Assembly (NCBI GenBank): GCA_009695405.1
Contig: SIAZ01000026.1
Span: forward strand, 1 to 20,665
Length of the DNA stretch: 20,665 bases
Source: Pedosphaera sp.
Lineage (GTDB): Bacteria; Verrucomicrobiota; Verrucomicrobiia; Limisphaerales; UBA9464
Direction of reading: 5' to 3'
A program made the position numbers and the translations under genes. Below, piece by piece: positions 6,884 to 15,005 of the stretch (its first letter is position 1; every line of letters begins with the position of its first letter). The notes under the pieces were generated by a model. The model saw only the letters and a list, made by a program, of their open reading frames with translations. It was not told where the DNA came from and did no database searches.

Positions 6884-9439
6884 TCAATGATTAAAGAGGA
6901 ACTCCTTAGAATTCAACAAGGCCCAAACTGTATCCTCCCAAGCTTCTCGACGTACCTTGGTCCGGGCAGCGTCTAATTCCTTTGAGTCAGTGACTTTGAG
7001 AGCCGCTAACTTCTTGGCAACATAGGCTGTCGATAAAGCTGCTTCTGCCGAAGTCGGCATCCGACCGAAGGCGAGCGTATAGAGCTCAGAGAGTTTAGCC
7101 TCATCTGTCCGAGTATCGGCAGCCAATCGAGCTGGACGTGATGTATCGGAACCGAGCTTGGTTTGAATATCCTTCGAATTCAGTAAGTGCAGACTCTGAC
7201 TCAACGATGCTCCCATACTCCGCTCACATTCACAGGCACTGCTGCCTTCCGGTCGTCCAAAGACAGTTAGGAAATAACTACTGGCATTAAAGCTATTATC
7301 TGGCAGGCAAATGGCTCGGGTTCCTGCTGGAAGCCCTTCAAACTGGCTCTGACTTCCGGTAATGCCGTTAACTGAATCAAAAAGGACTTCAGCGGGCAAT
7401 CGACGCGGATAAAAACGGGAGAATTGATGCCGATCGCGCCCGTTATAGGCATTAGGCTCAGCACTTAACTGATAAGTTGTGCTTTGCGCCAGCGTCCGGA
7501 CCAGTTCTTTTAAATCAAAACCGCTCTCCACAAATCGCGCAGCGAGCGCTTCTAACAGTTCTGGATGCGTCGGCGGATTGGTGACGCGCATGTCGTCTTC
7601 AGGATCAACGAGTCCGCGTCCAAAAAAGTGTTTCCAGTACCGATTAACCACCGCCTTTGCAAACCAAGGATTCTTTGGTGAAGTCATCCAATCAGCCAAA
7701 AACTGACGCGGATCATCGTCGGTTGATATTTTGAAAGCCGGTTCAGCGAGCGCCGCTGCCTTGACCATCTGCCCATTCTTTTTGTTGGTCGCTTTCGCTT
7801 CACCCCGACGATGTACGATCACGTCTTCCCCAGGTTGTGAACCAGTCTTGTAAGTCACCTGAGAAAAAGCCGCCCCGAAACTCCAATAATCCGTCTGACT
7901 CCACTTTTCGTAGGGATGATGATGACACTGGGCGCACTGCATTCGTTGGCCGAGGAAGAGTTGGGATACATCCTCTAATTGAGTCTGCATGGTGCGTACC
8001 TGACGATACCAAGCGACGGGAGGATTTTCGATCATATCACCGGAAGCGGTGAGTATCTGATGCACGAACTGATCGTACGGTTTATTCGCACTCAAACTAT
8101 CGCGGATCCAAGCGTGAAAGGCGACGGTTCCTCGGGCTTGTTTGGCCTCAGACCGTTTGTTACGGAGCAACGCTGCCCATTTATTTGCAAAGTAATCAGC
8201 ATAACTCGGTGAGGCTAACAGTCGCTCGATGGCGGCGTCTCGGCGATTTGTCGCGGACGCAATGGAAAAGGATCGAACCTCGTCCGCTGTGGGTAGACGT
8301 CCGGCAATATCTAAGGTCACCCGACGCAGAAACGTCGCATCATCTGACACACCGCTTGGCGGCATTCCCACCTTCTTTAGTTGCTTAAAAATGAGATCGT
8401 CAATAAAGGAGCGGGCCACCGGCAAAGACTCCACCGGCGCTCCGAGTGGAATGGTTGCCCGAAAGGTCGCTACTTTAGCTTGATACCGGACCATTACCGC
8501 AAACTCACCCGGTAAACTAAACACTCGGACACGTCCCTCACTGTCGGTGGCGGCCATATCCTTGTCGTTCGGCTCAAACAAGGCGCTGCGAGTCACATCT
8601 TCCGTCGATCCATCCGAGTAGTGTGCGGTAATCACTAACTGTTGCTCACTATCGACCGCCAGCGTTCTCGCTGCCGGATAAACCTCCACACGACTCACCG
8701 TCGGCGCATTTGTCTGTCCCATCGGCATCCCTTGCCCGATCCAACGGATCAATCGATCGTAGTCATCGGACCCCAATTCCAATCGCTTCCCGCCCCCGTG
8801 CGGCAACACTGCGGCGCCTTTGGTGATCAAAAGACTTCGTGCTGGGTCCGCCGGAAATAACCGACGCCCCCGCGCTTCTCGAACTAGGTGCTCATAATCT
8901 TCCTCAGGCTCAAAGCCCAACAAAGATAAACGAAAGCCATTCTGTCCTGCGGCTTTCCCATGACAACCGCCGCCATTGCAACCGTTTTTGGTGAAAATCG
9001 GCACAATCTGATTGGCAAAATGGATCGGAGCCGGTTCTTCAGCGTGCTCGACTCTCACCGGAAATTCAGCTGTCACTCCGTTCGTAGTTGTCGCACGCAA
9101 AATCGCCGTTCCATTCGCCACAACCGAAACCCGCCCAGTTCTATCAATTCGAACGATCCCCTCGGGTTGCGACGTCCAGCGAACCTTCCGCGTCACATCT
9201 CGGTCCCCCTCATCCAGTGCCAGCATTTGCTGACCCGCATCACTTGATCCCAACACCAGTTGTGTGGCACCCGCACGATAGTGAATGGAAAGTGGCGCTC
9301 CGATGAGGTCTAATGCACCCCAAGAAAAGGCAACCAGAGTGACCATCACAGCACTTACACTGCTCTGTAAATAGCGAAAATGGCTCTGCTTTCGCCCATG
9401 CGGCGCGATGACGGGTCGATAGTTGAAAATTGAATTCAT
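6884..9439 (-). CDS. DUF1549/DUF1553 exported cytochrome-like protein with Ig-like domains
   Basis: An 851-residue protein; its ATG (9439) overlaps the stop of the preceding DUF1501 gene by 4 bp. A basic N-terminus of about 25 residues and a hydrophobic stretch at about 27-48 give a signal peptide or anchor. A BIG2/Ig-like domain spans about 50-131. A cytochrome-like PSCyt domain spans about 138-240 with C154-NGGG-C159-H160, a CX4CH spacing. A second Ig-like domain covers about 248-335. DUF1549 covers about 344-530, including LRRVTLDIAGRLPT and a conserved C502-A-Q-C505-H506-HHPYEKW motif. DUF1553 follows, with NPWFAKAVVNRYWKHFFGRG, PPTHPELL and RRLPAEVLFDSVN. The family is abundant in Planctomycetota and Verrucomicrobiota and its biochemical function is unproven; some members are annotated as haem-binding. 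Length and domain order are complete. Confidence 0.92.
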   Translation of the reverse strand: MNSIFNYRPVIAPHGRKQSHFRYLQSSVSAVMVTLVAFSWGALDLIGAPLSIHYRAGATQLVLGSSDAGQQMLALDEGDRDVTRKVRWTSQPEGIVRIDRTGRVSVVANGTAILRATTTNGVTAEFPVRVEHAEEPAPIHFANQIVPIFTKNGCNGGGCHGKAAGQNGFRLSLLGFEPEEDYEHLVREARGRRLFPADPARSLLITKGAAVLPHGGGKRLELGSDDYDRLIRWIGQGMPMGQTNAPTVSRVEVYPAARTLAVDSEQQLVITAHYSDGSTEDVTRSALFEPNDKDMAATDSEGRVRVFSLPGEFAVMVRYQAKVATFRATIPLGAPVESLPVARSFIDDLIFKQLKKVGMPPSGVSDDATFLRRVTLDIAGRLPTADEVRSFSIASATNRRDAAIERLLASPSYADYFANKWAALLRNKRSEAKQARGTVAFHAWIRDSLSANKPYDQFVHQILTASGDMIENPPVAWYRQVRTMQTQLEDVSQLFLGQRMQCAQCHHHPYEKWSQTDYWSFGAAFSQVTYKTGSQPGEDVIVHRRGEAKATNKKNGQMVKAAALAEPAFKISTDDDPRQFLADWMTSPKNPWFAKAVVNRYWKHFFGRGLVDPEDDMRVTNPPTHPELLEALAARFVESGFDLKELVRTLAQSTTYQLSAEPNAYNGRDRHQFSRFYPRRLPAEVLFDSVNGITGSQSQFEGLPAGTRAICLPDNSFNASSYFLTVFGRPEGSSACECERSMGASLSQSLHLLNSKDIQTKLGSDTSRPARLAADTRTDEAKLSELYTLAFGRMPTSAEAALSTAYVAKKLAALKVTDSKELDAARTKVRREAWEDTVWALLNSKEFLFNH

Positions 9440-10773
9440 CCCACTAGTTCCTTCATAGGTTGACAGCCATCCGGCACCAAAAACTGAGGGCGTCCGGTTA
9501 AATCTGGCACGGTCACCTGATTCACATCTACTCCTAGATTTCGGTAGAGAGTCGCGAAAACTTCACCGAATTGGACGGGGCGTTCCGAAGGTTCACCGCC
9601 CAATCGATCAGTTGCTCCGATCACCTGCCCCACCTTCATTCCACCACCGGCAACCACCGCACAACTCGCGCGCGGCCAATGATCCCTCCCTCCGTCTTTA
9701 TTGATCGTCGGCGAGCGTCCAAACTCGCCCCAAGTGACTACACTGACGTCCTTGTCGAGGCCTCGATCATGCAGGTCTTCGATCAAAGCGCTAAGCGCTT
9801 GATCCAGCAGGGGGAGGTCATTGCGAGCATTCCCAAAATTATTGCCATGATAATCCCAAAAACCATAGGCCACCGTTACAAACCGTGCCCCAGCTTCCAC
9901 TAATCGACGAGCCACCAAGAACTGTTCGTTCAACATCGGCGCAGCGTCACCGTGGATTTTATCATCACCCTTGCCGTACCTCGCCCGCAACGAAGCGGAT
10001 TCTTTCTCCACATTCAAAGCATCCAAGAGTCGACTGGAGGTCAACATCCCAAACGCTTGGTCGTTAAAGCCGTCTAAGCCCGACATCAATCCACTGGAAT
10101 CCACCTCCCGGCGGAATCGATCAAAAGAAGTCAGTAAAGCCCTCCGATCTGCTAATCGTTCGGTGGTGATACCATTTAAAATCATATCCGACTTTGCATC
10201 GGCGGAGGGGCGAAATGCATCATGCGCGACCCCAGCAAATCCCACCTTCGCATCGTTGTATCCGGGATGCTTCATCCGCGGTTGAAGTCCTACGAAAGCG
10301 GGCACCCCAGGATCGGCGGGGCCTAAGACTCTCGAAACACACGCCCCAAAGGTGGGCCATCCGCCAGGGGGTTGATTCCCCTTTCGTCGCCCTGTCTGAC
10401 ACATAAAATCGGAATGATCATCGACCGCATCGCTAATTGAGCGGATCACCGAATACCGATGGGCCACTTTAGCTAGTAAGGGGAGATATTCACACACCCG
10501 AAAACCCGGTACCGAGGTGGAAATTGACTTAAACTCGCCACGGATTTCCGCTGGAGCATCTGGTTTTAGGTCAAAAGTGTCCTGATGGGGCGGACCACCG
10601 GGCAGATAAATCATAATGACCGCTTTGTGCCCTGATCGCACCCCTGAGGCTGCCTCGGCACGTAAGAGATTAGGCAAAGCAATTCCCCCCATTCCCAGCG
10701 CACCAATACGTAGAAAATTTCGTCGCGAAAATCCGTCGCAAAATCGGCTCGAAGGACCTAGAATTGTCAGCAT
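9436..10773 (-). CDS. Tat-exported DUF1501 family protein (paralogue 2)
   Basis: A 445-residue protein starting at ATG 10773, 23 bp after the upstream paralogue, and overlapping the next gene by ATGA. The N-terminus carries a twin-arginine signal, S16-R-R-N-F-L-R22, followed by a hydrophobic stretch GALGMGGIALPNLL. Family motifs include LPGGPPHQDTFDLKPDAPAE, GEFGRSPTINKDGGRDHWPR and a C-terminal GRPQFLVPDG. DUF1501 belongs to the alkaline phosphatase/sulfatase-like superfamily; no experimentally assigned reaction is known to me. Folded export by Tat suggests a cofactor or metal acquired in the cytoplasm (inference). It is closely related to the gene just upstream, differing in the middle region (for example a DDHSDFMCQTGRRKGN segment), so a duplication followed by divergence is likely. 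Confidence 0.92.
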   Translation of the reverse strand: MLTILGPSSRFCDGFSRRNFLRIGALGMGGIALPNLLRAEAASGVRSGHKAVIMIYLPGGPPHQDTFDLKPDAPAEIRGEFKSISTSVPGFRVCEYLPLLAKVAHRYSVIRSISDAVDDHSDFMCQTGRRKGNQPPGGWPTFGACVSRVLGPADPGVPAFVGLQPRMKHPGYNDAKVGFAGVAHDAFRPSADAKSDMILNGITTERLADRRALLTSFDRFRREVDSSGLMSGLDGFNDQAFGMLTSSRLLDALNVEKESASLRARYGKGDDKIHGDAAPMLNEQFLVARRLVEAGARFVTVAYGFWDYHGNNFGNARNDLPLLDQALSALIEDLHDRGLDKDVSVVTWGEFGRSPTINKDGGRDHWPRASCAVVAGGGMKVGQVIGATDRLGGEPSERPVQFGEVFATLYRNLGVDVNQVTVPDLTGRPQFLVPDGCQPMKELVG

Positions 10774-10796
10774 GCTATCGTCTCGTTTATCTCAAG

Positions 10797-12158
10797 TTAT
10801 CCGACGAGCTCCTTCATCGGTTGCACCCCAGGATCCACCAGAAATTGAGGGCGCCCTCCCAGATCCTGCACTGTGACCTTATTCACATCAAGACCGAGTG
10901 CATGATAGACGGTGGCGTGCACTTCACCAAAGGTAGTCGGCCGCGAATCAGCCTCGCCTCCCAGACGATCTGTAGAACCAATTACCTGCCCGTGCCTCAA
11001 TCCGCCTCCGGCTAAAAGTGCAAACCCAACCCTCGGCCAATGATCGCGTCCACCGTCCTTATTAATGGTCGGGGTCCGCCCAAACTCGCCGGCGACCATT
11101 ACCGTCACATCTCGGTCCAGTCCACGCTCATGCAAATCGTCTATAAGCGCACTTAATCCCTGATCAAACAGGGGCAGGTCTTGACGCAAAGCACCAAAAT
11201 TGTCCCCGTGATGATCCCAGCGACTGAAGGCGAGCGTAACACAGCGTGCTCCCGCTTCCACCAAACGGCGTGCGACCAAGAAATGCTCCATCAATTTCGG
11301 TGCACCATCATCTCGGTTTTTTGCGTCTCCCTTGCCATAACGTGCCAGAACCTTTGGGTCTTCGTTCTTTAAATCTAACGCTGAGACAAGCTTGCTGGAG
11401 GTTAGAATACCAAATGCCTGCTGCGTGTAAGCGTCCAATCCGGCCATCTGCCCACTTGAATCGACTTCGCGCCGAAAGGTATCCATCGAACCGAGCAAGG
11501 CTCGCCTATCGGCCAATCGATCCAAACTGATCCCTCCCAAAATCATATCGTCTTTGCCACCGCCCTTGTTGATTTCAAAGGGCGCAAATGCCGTTCCTAA
11601 ATAACCGGCGACACCGTTGTCAGACCACGGTACATGACCCATCTTGGGCGCTAAGCCCACATAAGAAGGAATCGACGGATCGCCCGAACCCTGCAATCGC
11701 CCCAATAACGCTCCCATCGCCGGCCATCCGCCGAGTGGTTGGTTTCGATTTAAACGACCGGTGTAGGTCTGAAACGCCTCATGTCGATCTTCCATCCCCA
11801 CCATCGAGCGAATAACCGTAAACTTATCCATCATTCGAGCTAACCGGGGCAGGTGCTCGCAAATTTGGATCCCAGAGACATTGGTAGAAATCGGCTTGAA
11901 CTCCCCCCGAATCTCCGCAGGCGCATCCAGCTTCAAATCAAACATATCCTGATGGCTCGGTCCGCCAGGTAAAAAGATCTGGATAACTGCCTTATGACGC
12001 TGCCCGTTAGAGCGCAATCCAGACGATGTCTCCGCCTTTAAAAGCTGAGGTAAAGTCAACCCGCCTAGCCCCAAGGTGCCCATACGCAGAAACCCGCGAC
12101 GGGATAATCCGTCGCAGTAGCCGCTAACCGTTGGTTTTGGACCCAAAAGAGTAATCAC
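10797..12158 (-). CDS. Tat-exported DUF1501 family protein (paralogue 1, operon leader)
   Basis: A 453-residue protein and the first gene of the five-gene operon. The start codon is GTG (12158-12156); no in-frame ATG lies just upstream and no strong ribosome-binding site is visible. The Tat signal reads S19-R-R-G-F-L-R25, followed by GTLGLGGLTLPQLL. Family motifs include LPGGPSHQDMFDLKLDAPAE, GEFGRTPTINKDGGRDHWPR and GRPQFLVDPG. It shares most of its length with the next gene, including the closing QPMKELVG. DUF1501 proteins are of unknown reaction but belong to the alkaline phosphatase-like superfamily and nearly always accompany DUF1549/DUF1553 proteins, as here. Export in folded form to the periplasm is inferred from the Tat motif. 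Confidence 0.92.
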   Translation of the reverse strand: MITLLGPKPTVSGYCDGLSRRGFLRMGTLGLGGLTLPQLLKAETSSGLRSNGQRHKAVIQIFLPGGPSHQDMFDLKLDAPAEIRGEFKPISTNVSGIQICEHLPRLARMMDKFTVIRSMVGMEDRHEAFQTYTGRLNRNQPLGGWPAMGALLGRLQGSGDPSIPSYVGLAPKMGHVPWSDNGVAGYLGTAFAPFEINKGGGKDDMILGGISLDRLADRRALLGSMDTFRREVDSSGQMAGLDAYTQQAFGILTSSKLVSALDLKNEDPKVLARYGKGDAKNRDDGAPKLMEHFLVARRLVEAGARCVTLAFSRWDHHGDNFGALRQDLPLFDQGLSALIDDLHERGLDRDVTVMVAGEFGRTPTINKDGGRDHWPRVGFALLAGGGLRHGQVIGSTDRLGGEADSRPTTFGEVHATVYHALGLDVNKVTVQDLGGRPQFLVDPGVQPMKELVG

Positions 12159-12301
12159 AGGATTCGAGGAATGATTGTTCTAAAAACACCCGATTACTCC
12201 TCTCTGTCAACCGTGAATAACTTGGAATTTTTAGTATTAGTTTTGACCCGTCAAAAATCTTTAAAATTTAAGTCGGCGATATTGATATTAGTAACTCGTC
12301 A
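12159..12301 (-). promoter_or_regulatory. AT-rich upstream region of the five-gene operon with candidate promoter
   Basis: This 142-bp AT-rich spacer separates the oxidoreductase gene from the GTG start of the operon leader. On the minus strand a perfect -35-like TTGACA lies at 12210-12205, but the sequence 17-19 bases downstream (TTTTAG-like) is a poor -10. A second -35-like TTGACG (12254-12249) lies within the dyad described separately. Since all five genes are packed without room for other promoters, the main operon promoter should be here, but the exact start cannot be fixed. Confidence 0.4.
12241..12256. promoter_or_regulatory. Perfect 7-bp inverted repeat, possible operator
   Basis: TTTTGAC at 12241-12247 and GTCAAAA at 12250-12256 are perfect reverse complements separated by CC. 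The 16-bp dyad sits about 85 bp upstream of the GTG start of the DUF1501 operon, and one arm contains a -35-like TTGACG. It looks more like a dimeric regulator site than a terminator, since the stem is AT-rich with a 2-nt loop. No regulator gene is present in the window. Confidence 0.35.
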
Positions 12302-13408
12302 TCAACTCGTTAGTACTGGCACTCCTCCCTTGTTAGCTGATTCCAAGCAGGCGTCCAATAAGCGTTGAACCTTTAGGGCGCACTCGGGCCATTCGAGATT
12401 TAAGGTGCCCAAATTGACCTGATTCGCAAAAGCTCGGATCATCTGCGTCTCTTGGGAAGATGCAGCATTGTTCGACGACTCCACAATCGTTTCTGTGCGA
12501 CGACGCGGTTCCATAACAAAGCGGCATCCCTTGACCTTAAAATCCGGTTGGTAAATCTCAAAACTGCTGTGCTCTCCACTGAAAGGCAGCACGAAGTCAG
12601 CGACGTGTAAATGGCCACGGGTTCCGCTAATACTCGCCCACTGCTGGTTCTCGGTAATGAACGAGGAATAAAAGCTCGCTGACACCCCCTTGTCGAAGCG
12701 TAACTCGCCGGAAAACTCGGTCGGAATCGCCGCCGGACTTTGCGGATGCCTAAACTCAGAATGAAGTCGCGCATTGACTTCGCGTGGCATCTGGCCGCCC
12801 AAGGTTTCTAAGGTGAAAACTAACGAATACCAACCCAAGTCACCGACGCATCCCTGGGGTTCTAGGGCACTATTGGCACGCATATTGTCAGAGAAAAAAC
12901 CAGCGTCCCCACGGAAACTAAACTGGGTCGTAATTCGCCGGATTTCCCCAATCAATGGGGTCTCCTTAAGGACTTCTTTGATCCGTTGCAATCGAAGGCC
13001 ATGCACAAACATCACCCCATCCATAAATTGCACATTCTGATGACGGCACGCAGCGGTCATTCGCTGCAGATCTAAAAAATTGAGTGCACACGGTTTTTCA
13101 CAAAGGACATGTTTCCCAGCCTCTGCTGCCCGCAATACCCAGTCACACCGGACACCCGTCGGAAGCGGAATGTAGACTGCGTCCACTTCGGGCGAAGCCA
13201 GAAGGGATTCATAACTGCCATACGCCGTGGGCACCACGGACAGGGGCACCTCCGATTGACATTCCTCAATAAAGCGTCGACTCCGAGCGGCGTCTCGACT
13301 GGCGACAGCGGTGAGCACAGAATTGCCTGAGTTCTGAATCGCCTGCCAATTTTTTCGGGCAATGTTAGCGGTTCCCAAAATACCCCAACGAATTAATAGT
13401 TGAATCAT
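12302..13408 (-). CDS. Gfo/Idh/MocA family NAD(P)-dependent oxidoreductase
   Basis: A 368-residue protein if started at ATG 13408; an upstream ATG at 13489 would add 27 residues lacking family resemblance and is not preferred. The N-terminal Rossmann fold begins IRWGILGTANIA, with the GxxG(T) dinucleotide-binding turn at residues 9-13. The family's E-K-P motif is at 104-106 (CEKPCALN), and the C-terminal substrate domain carries GDLGWY at about 189-194, a signature of the glucose-fructose oxidoreductase / D-xylose dehydrogenase / dihydrodiol dehydrogenase subgroup. No signal peptide is visible with the chosen start, so it should be cytoplasmic. It likely oxidises or reduces a sugar or cyclitol, but the substrate is not readable. 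It is transcribed in the same direction as the DUF1501 operon, 143 bp upstream of it, and divergently from the DUF1552 gene. Confidence 0.88.
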   Translation of the reverse strand: MIQLLIRWGILGTANIARKNWQAIQNSGNSVLTAVASRDAARSRRFIEECQSEVPLSVVPTAYGSYESLLASPEVDAVYIPLPTGVRCDWVLRAAEAGKHVLCEKPCALNFLDLQRMTAACRHQNVQFMDGVMFVHGLRLQRIKEVLKETPLIGEIRRITTQFSFRGDAGFFSDNMRANSALEPQGCVGDLGWYSLVFTLETLGGQMPREVNARLHSEFRHPQSPAAIPTEFSGELRFDKGVSASFYSSFITENQQWASISGTRGHLHVADFVLPFSGEHSSFEIYQPDFKVKGCRFVMEPRRRTETIVESSNNAASSQETQMIRAFANQVNLGTLNLEWPECALKVQRLLDACLESANKGGVPVLTS

Positions 13409-13492
13409 CCCAAACAGTGGCGTTGAACTGGGCGCGGTGGAAGCTGGAAAACACTCTTTAAAAAGATTAGAGATACTTTTGAGAAACACGGC

Positions 13493-13520
13493 TTGAGTTG
13501 ACTGGTTTCCAATCTATTGT
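13493..13520 (+). promoter_or_regulatory. Candidate promoter for the DUF1552 gene
   Basis: TTGAGT (13493-13498) and TATTGT (13515-13520) are separated by 16 bp and would start transcription near 13527, leaving a leader of about 26 nt before the ATG at 13553. This placement also argues against the TTG at 13517 as translation start. It lies in the divergent spacer with the oxidoreductase gene. The match is only moderate. Confidence 0.3.
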
Positions 13521-13552
13521 CTCCCAAACGTCGTCTCACCTCATCGCACTTT

Positions 13553-14917
13553 ATGAAACACTTTGACTCTCTTCCACGTCGCAGTTTTCTCCGCGGCTTG
13601 GGTACGGCAGTAGCCTTGCCTTGGCTCGCATCTTCCCCTGCGTCTCGCTTACTGGCGGCTCAATCAGGAAAGACCTCTGAAATTGGGAAACCGCCTCTGC
13701 GGATGGCTTATGTTTACATTCCTAATGGAGCGATGATGGCAGACTGGACCCCGACTCAAGAGGGGGCAGTTTTCGACCTACCCGCAACGCTTCAACCTCT
13801 GTCTTCACTCCGCAAAGAAATTACCGTGCTGAGCGGCTTGGCTCATGATAAAGCGCGAGCCAACGGAGATGGTGCTGGGGATCATGCTCGAGCTTCTGCC
13901 ACTTTCCTGACAGCTATGCAGGCTCGCAAAACCCAAGGGGCAGACATTCAAGTGGGTGTTTCGGTGGATCAATACGCTGCCCAGCGGGTCGGTAATAAAA
14001 CTCTTTTCCCCTCGCTTGAGTTGGGCACTGATCGCGGTCAACTTTCGGGGCAGTGCGACTCAGGTTATAGCTGCGCATACTCTTTTAATATCGCTTGGAG
14101 AGGGCCCGCATCGCCGATGCCGCCGGAGGTTGATCCCAAGCTAGCCTTTGAACGCCTCTTTGTTCAGGGCGATCCAGGCGAGACTGCCGAAATGCGCGCC
14201 CGCAAAGCCGCCCGTCGTTCGAGCATTCTCGATTTCGTCCTCGAAGATGCTAAACGCCTTCAGTCGAGTCTTGGCCTAAATGACCAACGCAAACTCGACG
14301 AATACATAAGTGCAGTTCGTGATGTCGAACGTCGTATCGCTCTGTCTGATAAAGTCGGGCGCGAACTTCCTGACGAAACCCGCCCTCAAGGGGTTCCAGC
14401 ACGGTTTGAGGAACACGCCAAACTAATGTTCGACATTATGACCTTGGCCTTCCGCACCGATAACACTCGAATCGGTACTTTCGTTATGGCCCACGACGGT
14501 AGCAATCGTCCCTATCCAGACATCGGGGTTAAGGAGGGGCATCACGATCTCTCTCATCACGAACATAAACCTGAGAAGAAAAATAAGATCGCCAAAATCA
14601 ACCTGCTGCATATGCAGTTGTTCGCAGCTTGGCTTAAGCAATTGAAGGAGACTCAGGAGGCTGATGGATCGAATTTACTGGATAATTCGATGATCGTTTA
14701 TGGAAGTGCGATCGAAGACGGTAATTCGCATGCCCATCATGATTTACCTGTTTTACTGGCCGGTGGTGGAGGAGGCACTCTGAGTTCCGGGCGGCACCTG
14801 CGCTATCCTAAGAATACGCCGATGGCCAATCTGTTCCTCTCTCTACTCGATCGAATGGGAGCACCGGCCGAACGATTTGGTGACAGCACTGGACGACTCG
14901 ATCGCCTAACGGTCTAA
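13553..14917 (+). CDS. Tat-exported DUF1552 family protein
   Basis: A 454-residue protein. The ATG at 13553 is chosen over an in-frame TTG at 13517 because it places the twin-arginine motif (LPRRSFLRG, residues 7-15) close to the N-terminus, followed by a hydrophobic GTAVALPWLA stretch. Family-like features include AYVYIPNGAMMADWTP, a conserved LSGLAHDKA segment, DHARASATFLT, SLELGTD and a C-terminal MIVYGSAIEDGNSHAHHDLP. A His-rich patch (GHHDLSHHEHKPEKK) lies at about two-thirds of the protein. DUF1552 proteins are typical of Planctomycetota and Verrucomicrobiota and are usually paired with DUF1587/1588/1592/1595 cytochrome-like proteins; no such partner is adjacent here. Function unknown; periplasmic location is inferred from the Tat signal. 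Confidence 0.9.
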   Translation: MKHFDSLPRRSFLRGLGTAVALPWLASSPASRLLAAQSGKTSEIGKPPLRMAYVYIPNGAMMADWTPTQEGAVFDLPATLQPLSSLRKEITVLSGLAHDKARANGDGAGDHARASATFLTAMQARKTQGADIQVGVSVDQYAAQRVGNKTLFPSLELGTDRGQLSGQCDSGYSCAYSFNIAWRGPASPMPPEVDPKLAFERLFVQGDPGETAEMRARKAARRSSILDFVLEDAKRLQSSLGLNDQRKLDEYISAVRDVERRIALSDKVGRELPDETRPQGVPARFEEHAKLMFDIMTLAFRTDNTRIGTFVMAHDGSNRPYPDIGVKEGHHDLSHHEHKPEKKNKIAKINLLHMQLFAAWLKQLKETQEADGSNLLDNSMIVYGSAIEDGNSHAHHDLPVLLAGGGGGTLSSGRHLRYPKNTPMANLFLSLLDRMGAPAERFGDSTGRLDRLTV

Positions 14918-14968
14918 ATTTAAAGCTTCTTCGAATTTTGCTTTGAAAAGACACCTTGATTCTCAAGT

Positions 14969-14998
14969 TTGATTTCTCAGGTTTCGGATTAGTATTGT
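14969..14998 (+). promoter_or_regulatory. Candidate promoter of the Att-like ABC operon
   Basis: TTGATT (14969-14974) and TATTGT (14993-14998) are separated by 18 bp, directly before the GTG start at 15006. The predicted transcription start would fall at about 15005, so the message could be leaderless or nearly so. The -10 is identical to that proposed for the DUF1552 gene. The assignment is by eye and weak. Confidence 0.3.
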
Positions 14999-15005
14999 TG
15001 CCTAA

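Noticed and set aside
13409..13489. Longer N-terminus for the oxidoreductase from an ATG at 13489
   Set aside because: The extra 27 residues have no family counterpart and precede a normal Rossmann start; the ATG at 13408 fits better.
13517..13552. TTG start for the DUF1552 protein
   Set aside because: It would overlap the candidate -10 and push the Tat motif inward; the ATG at 13553 gives a normal twin-arginine signal.
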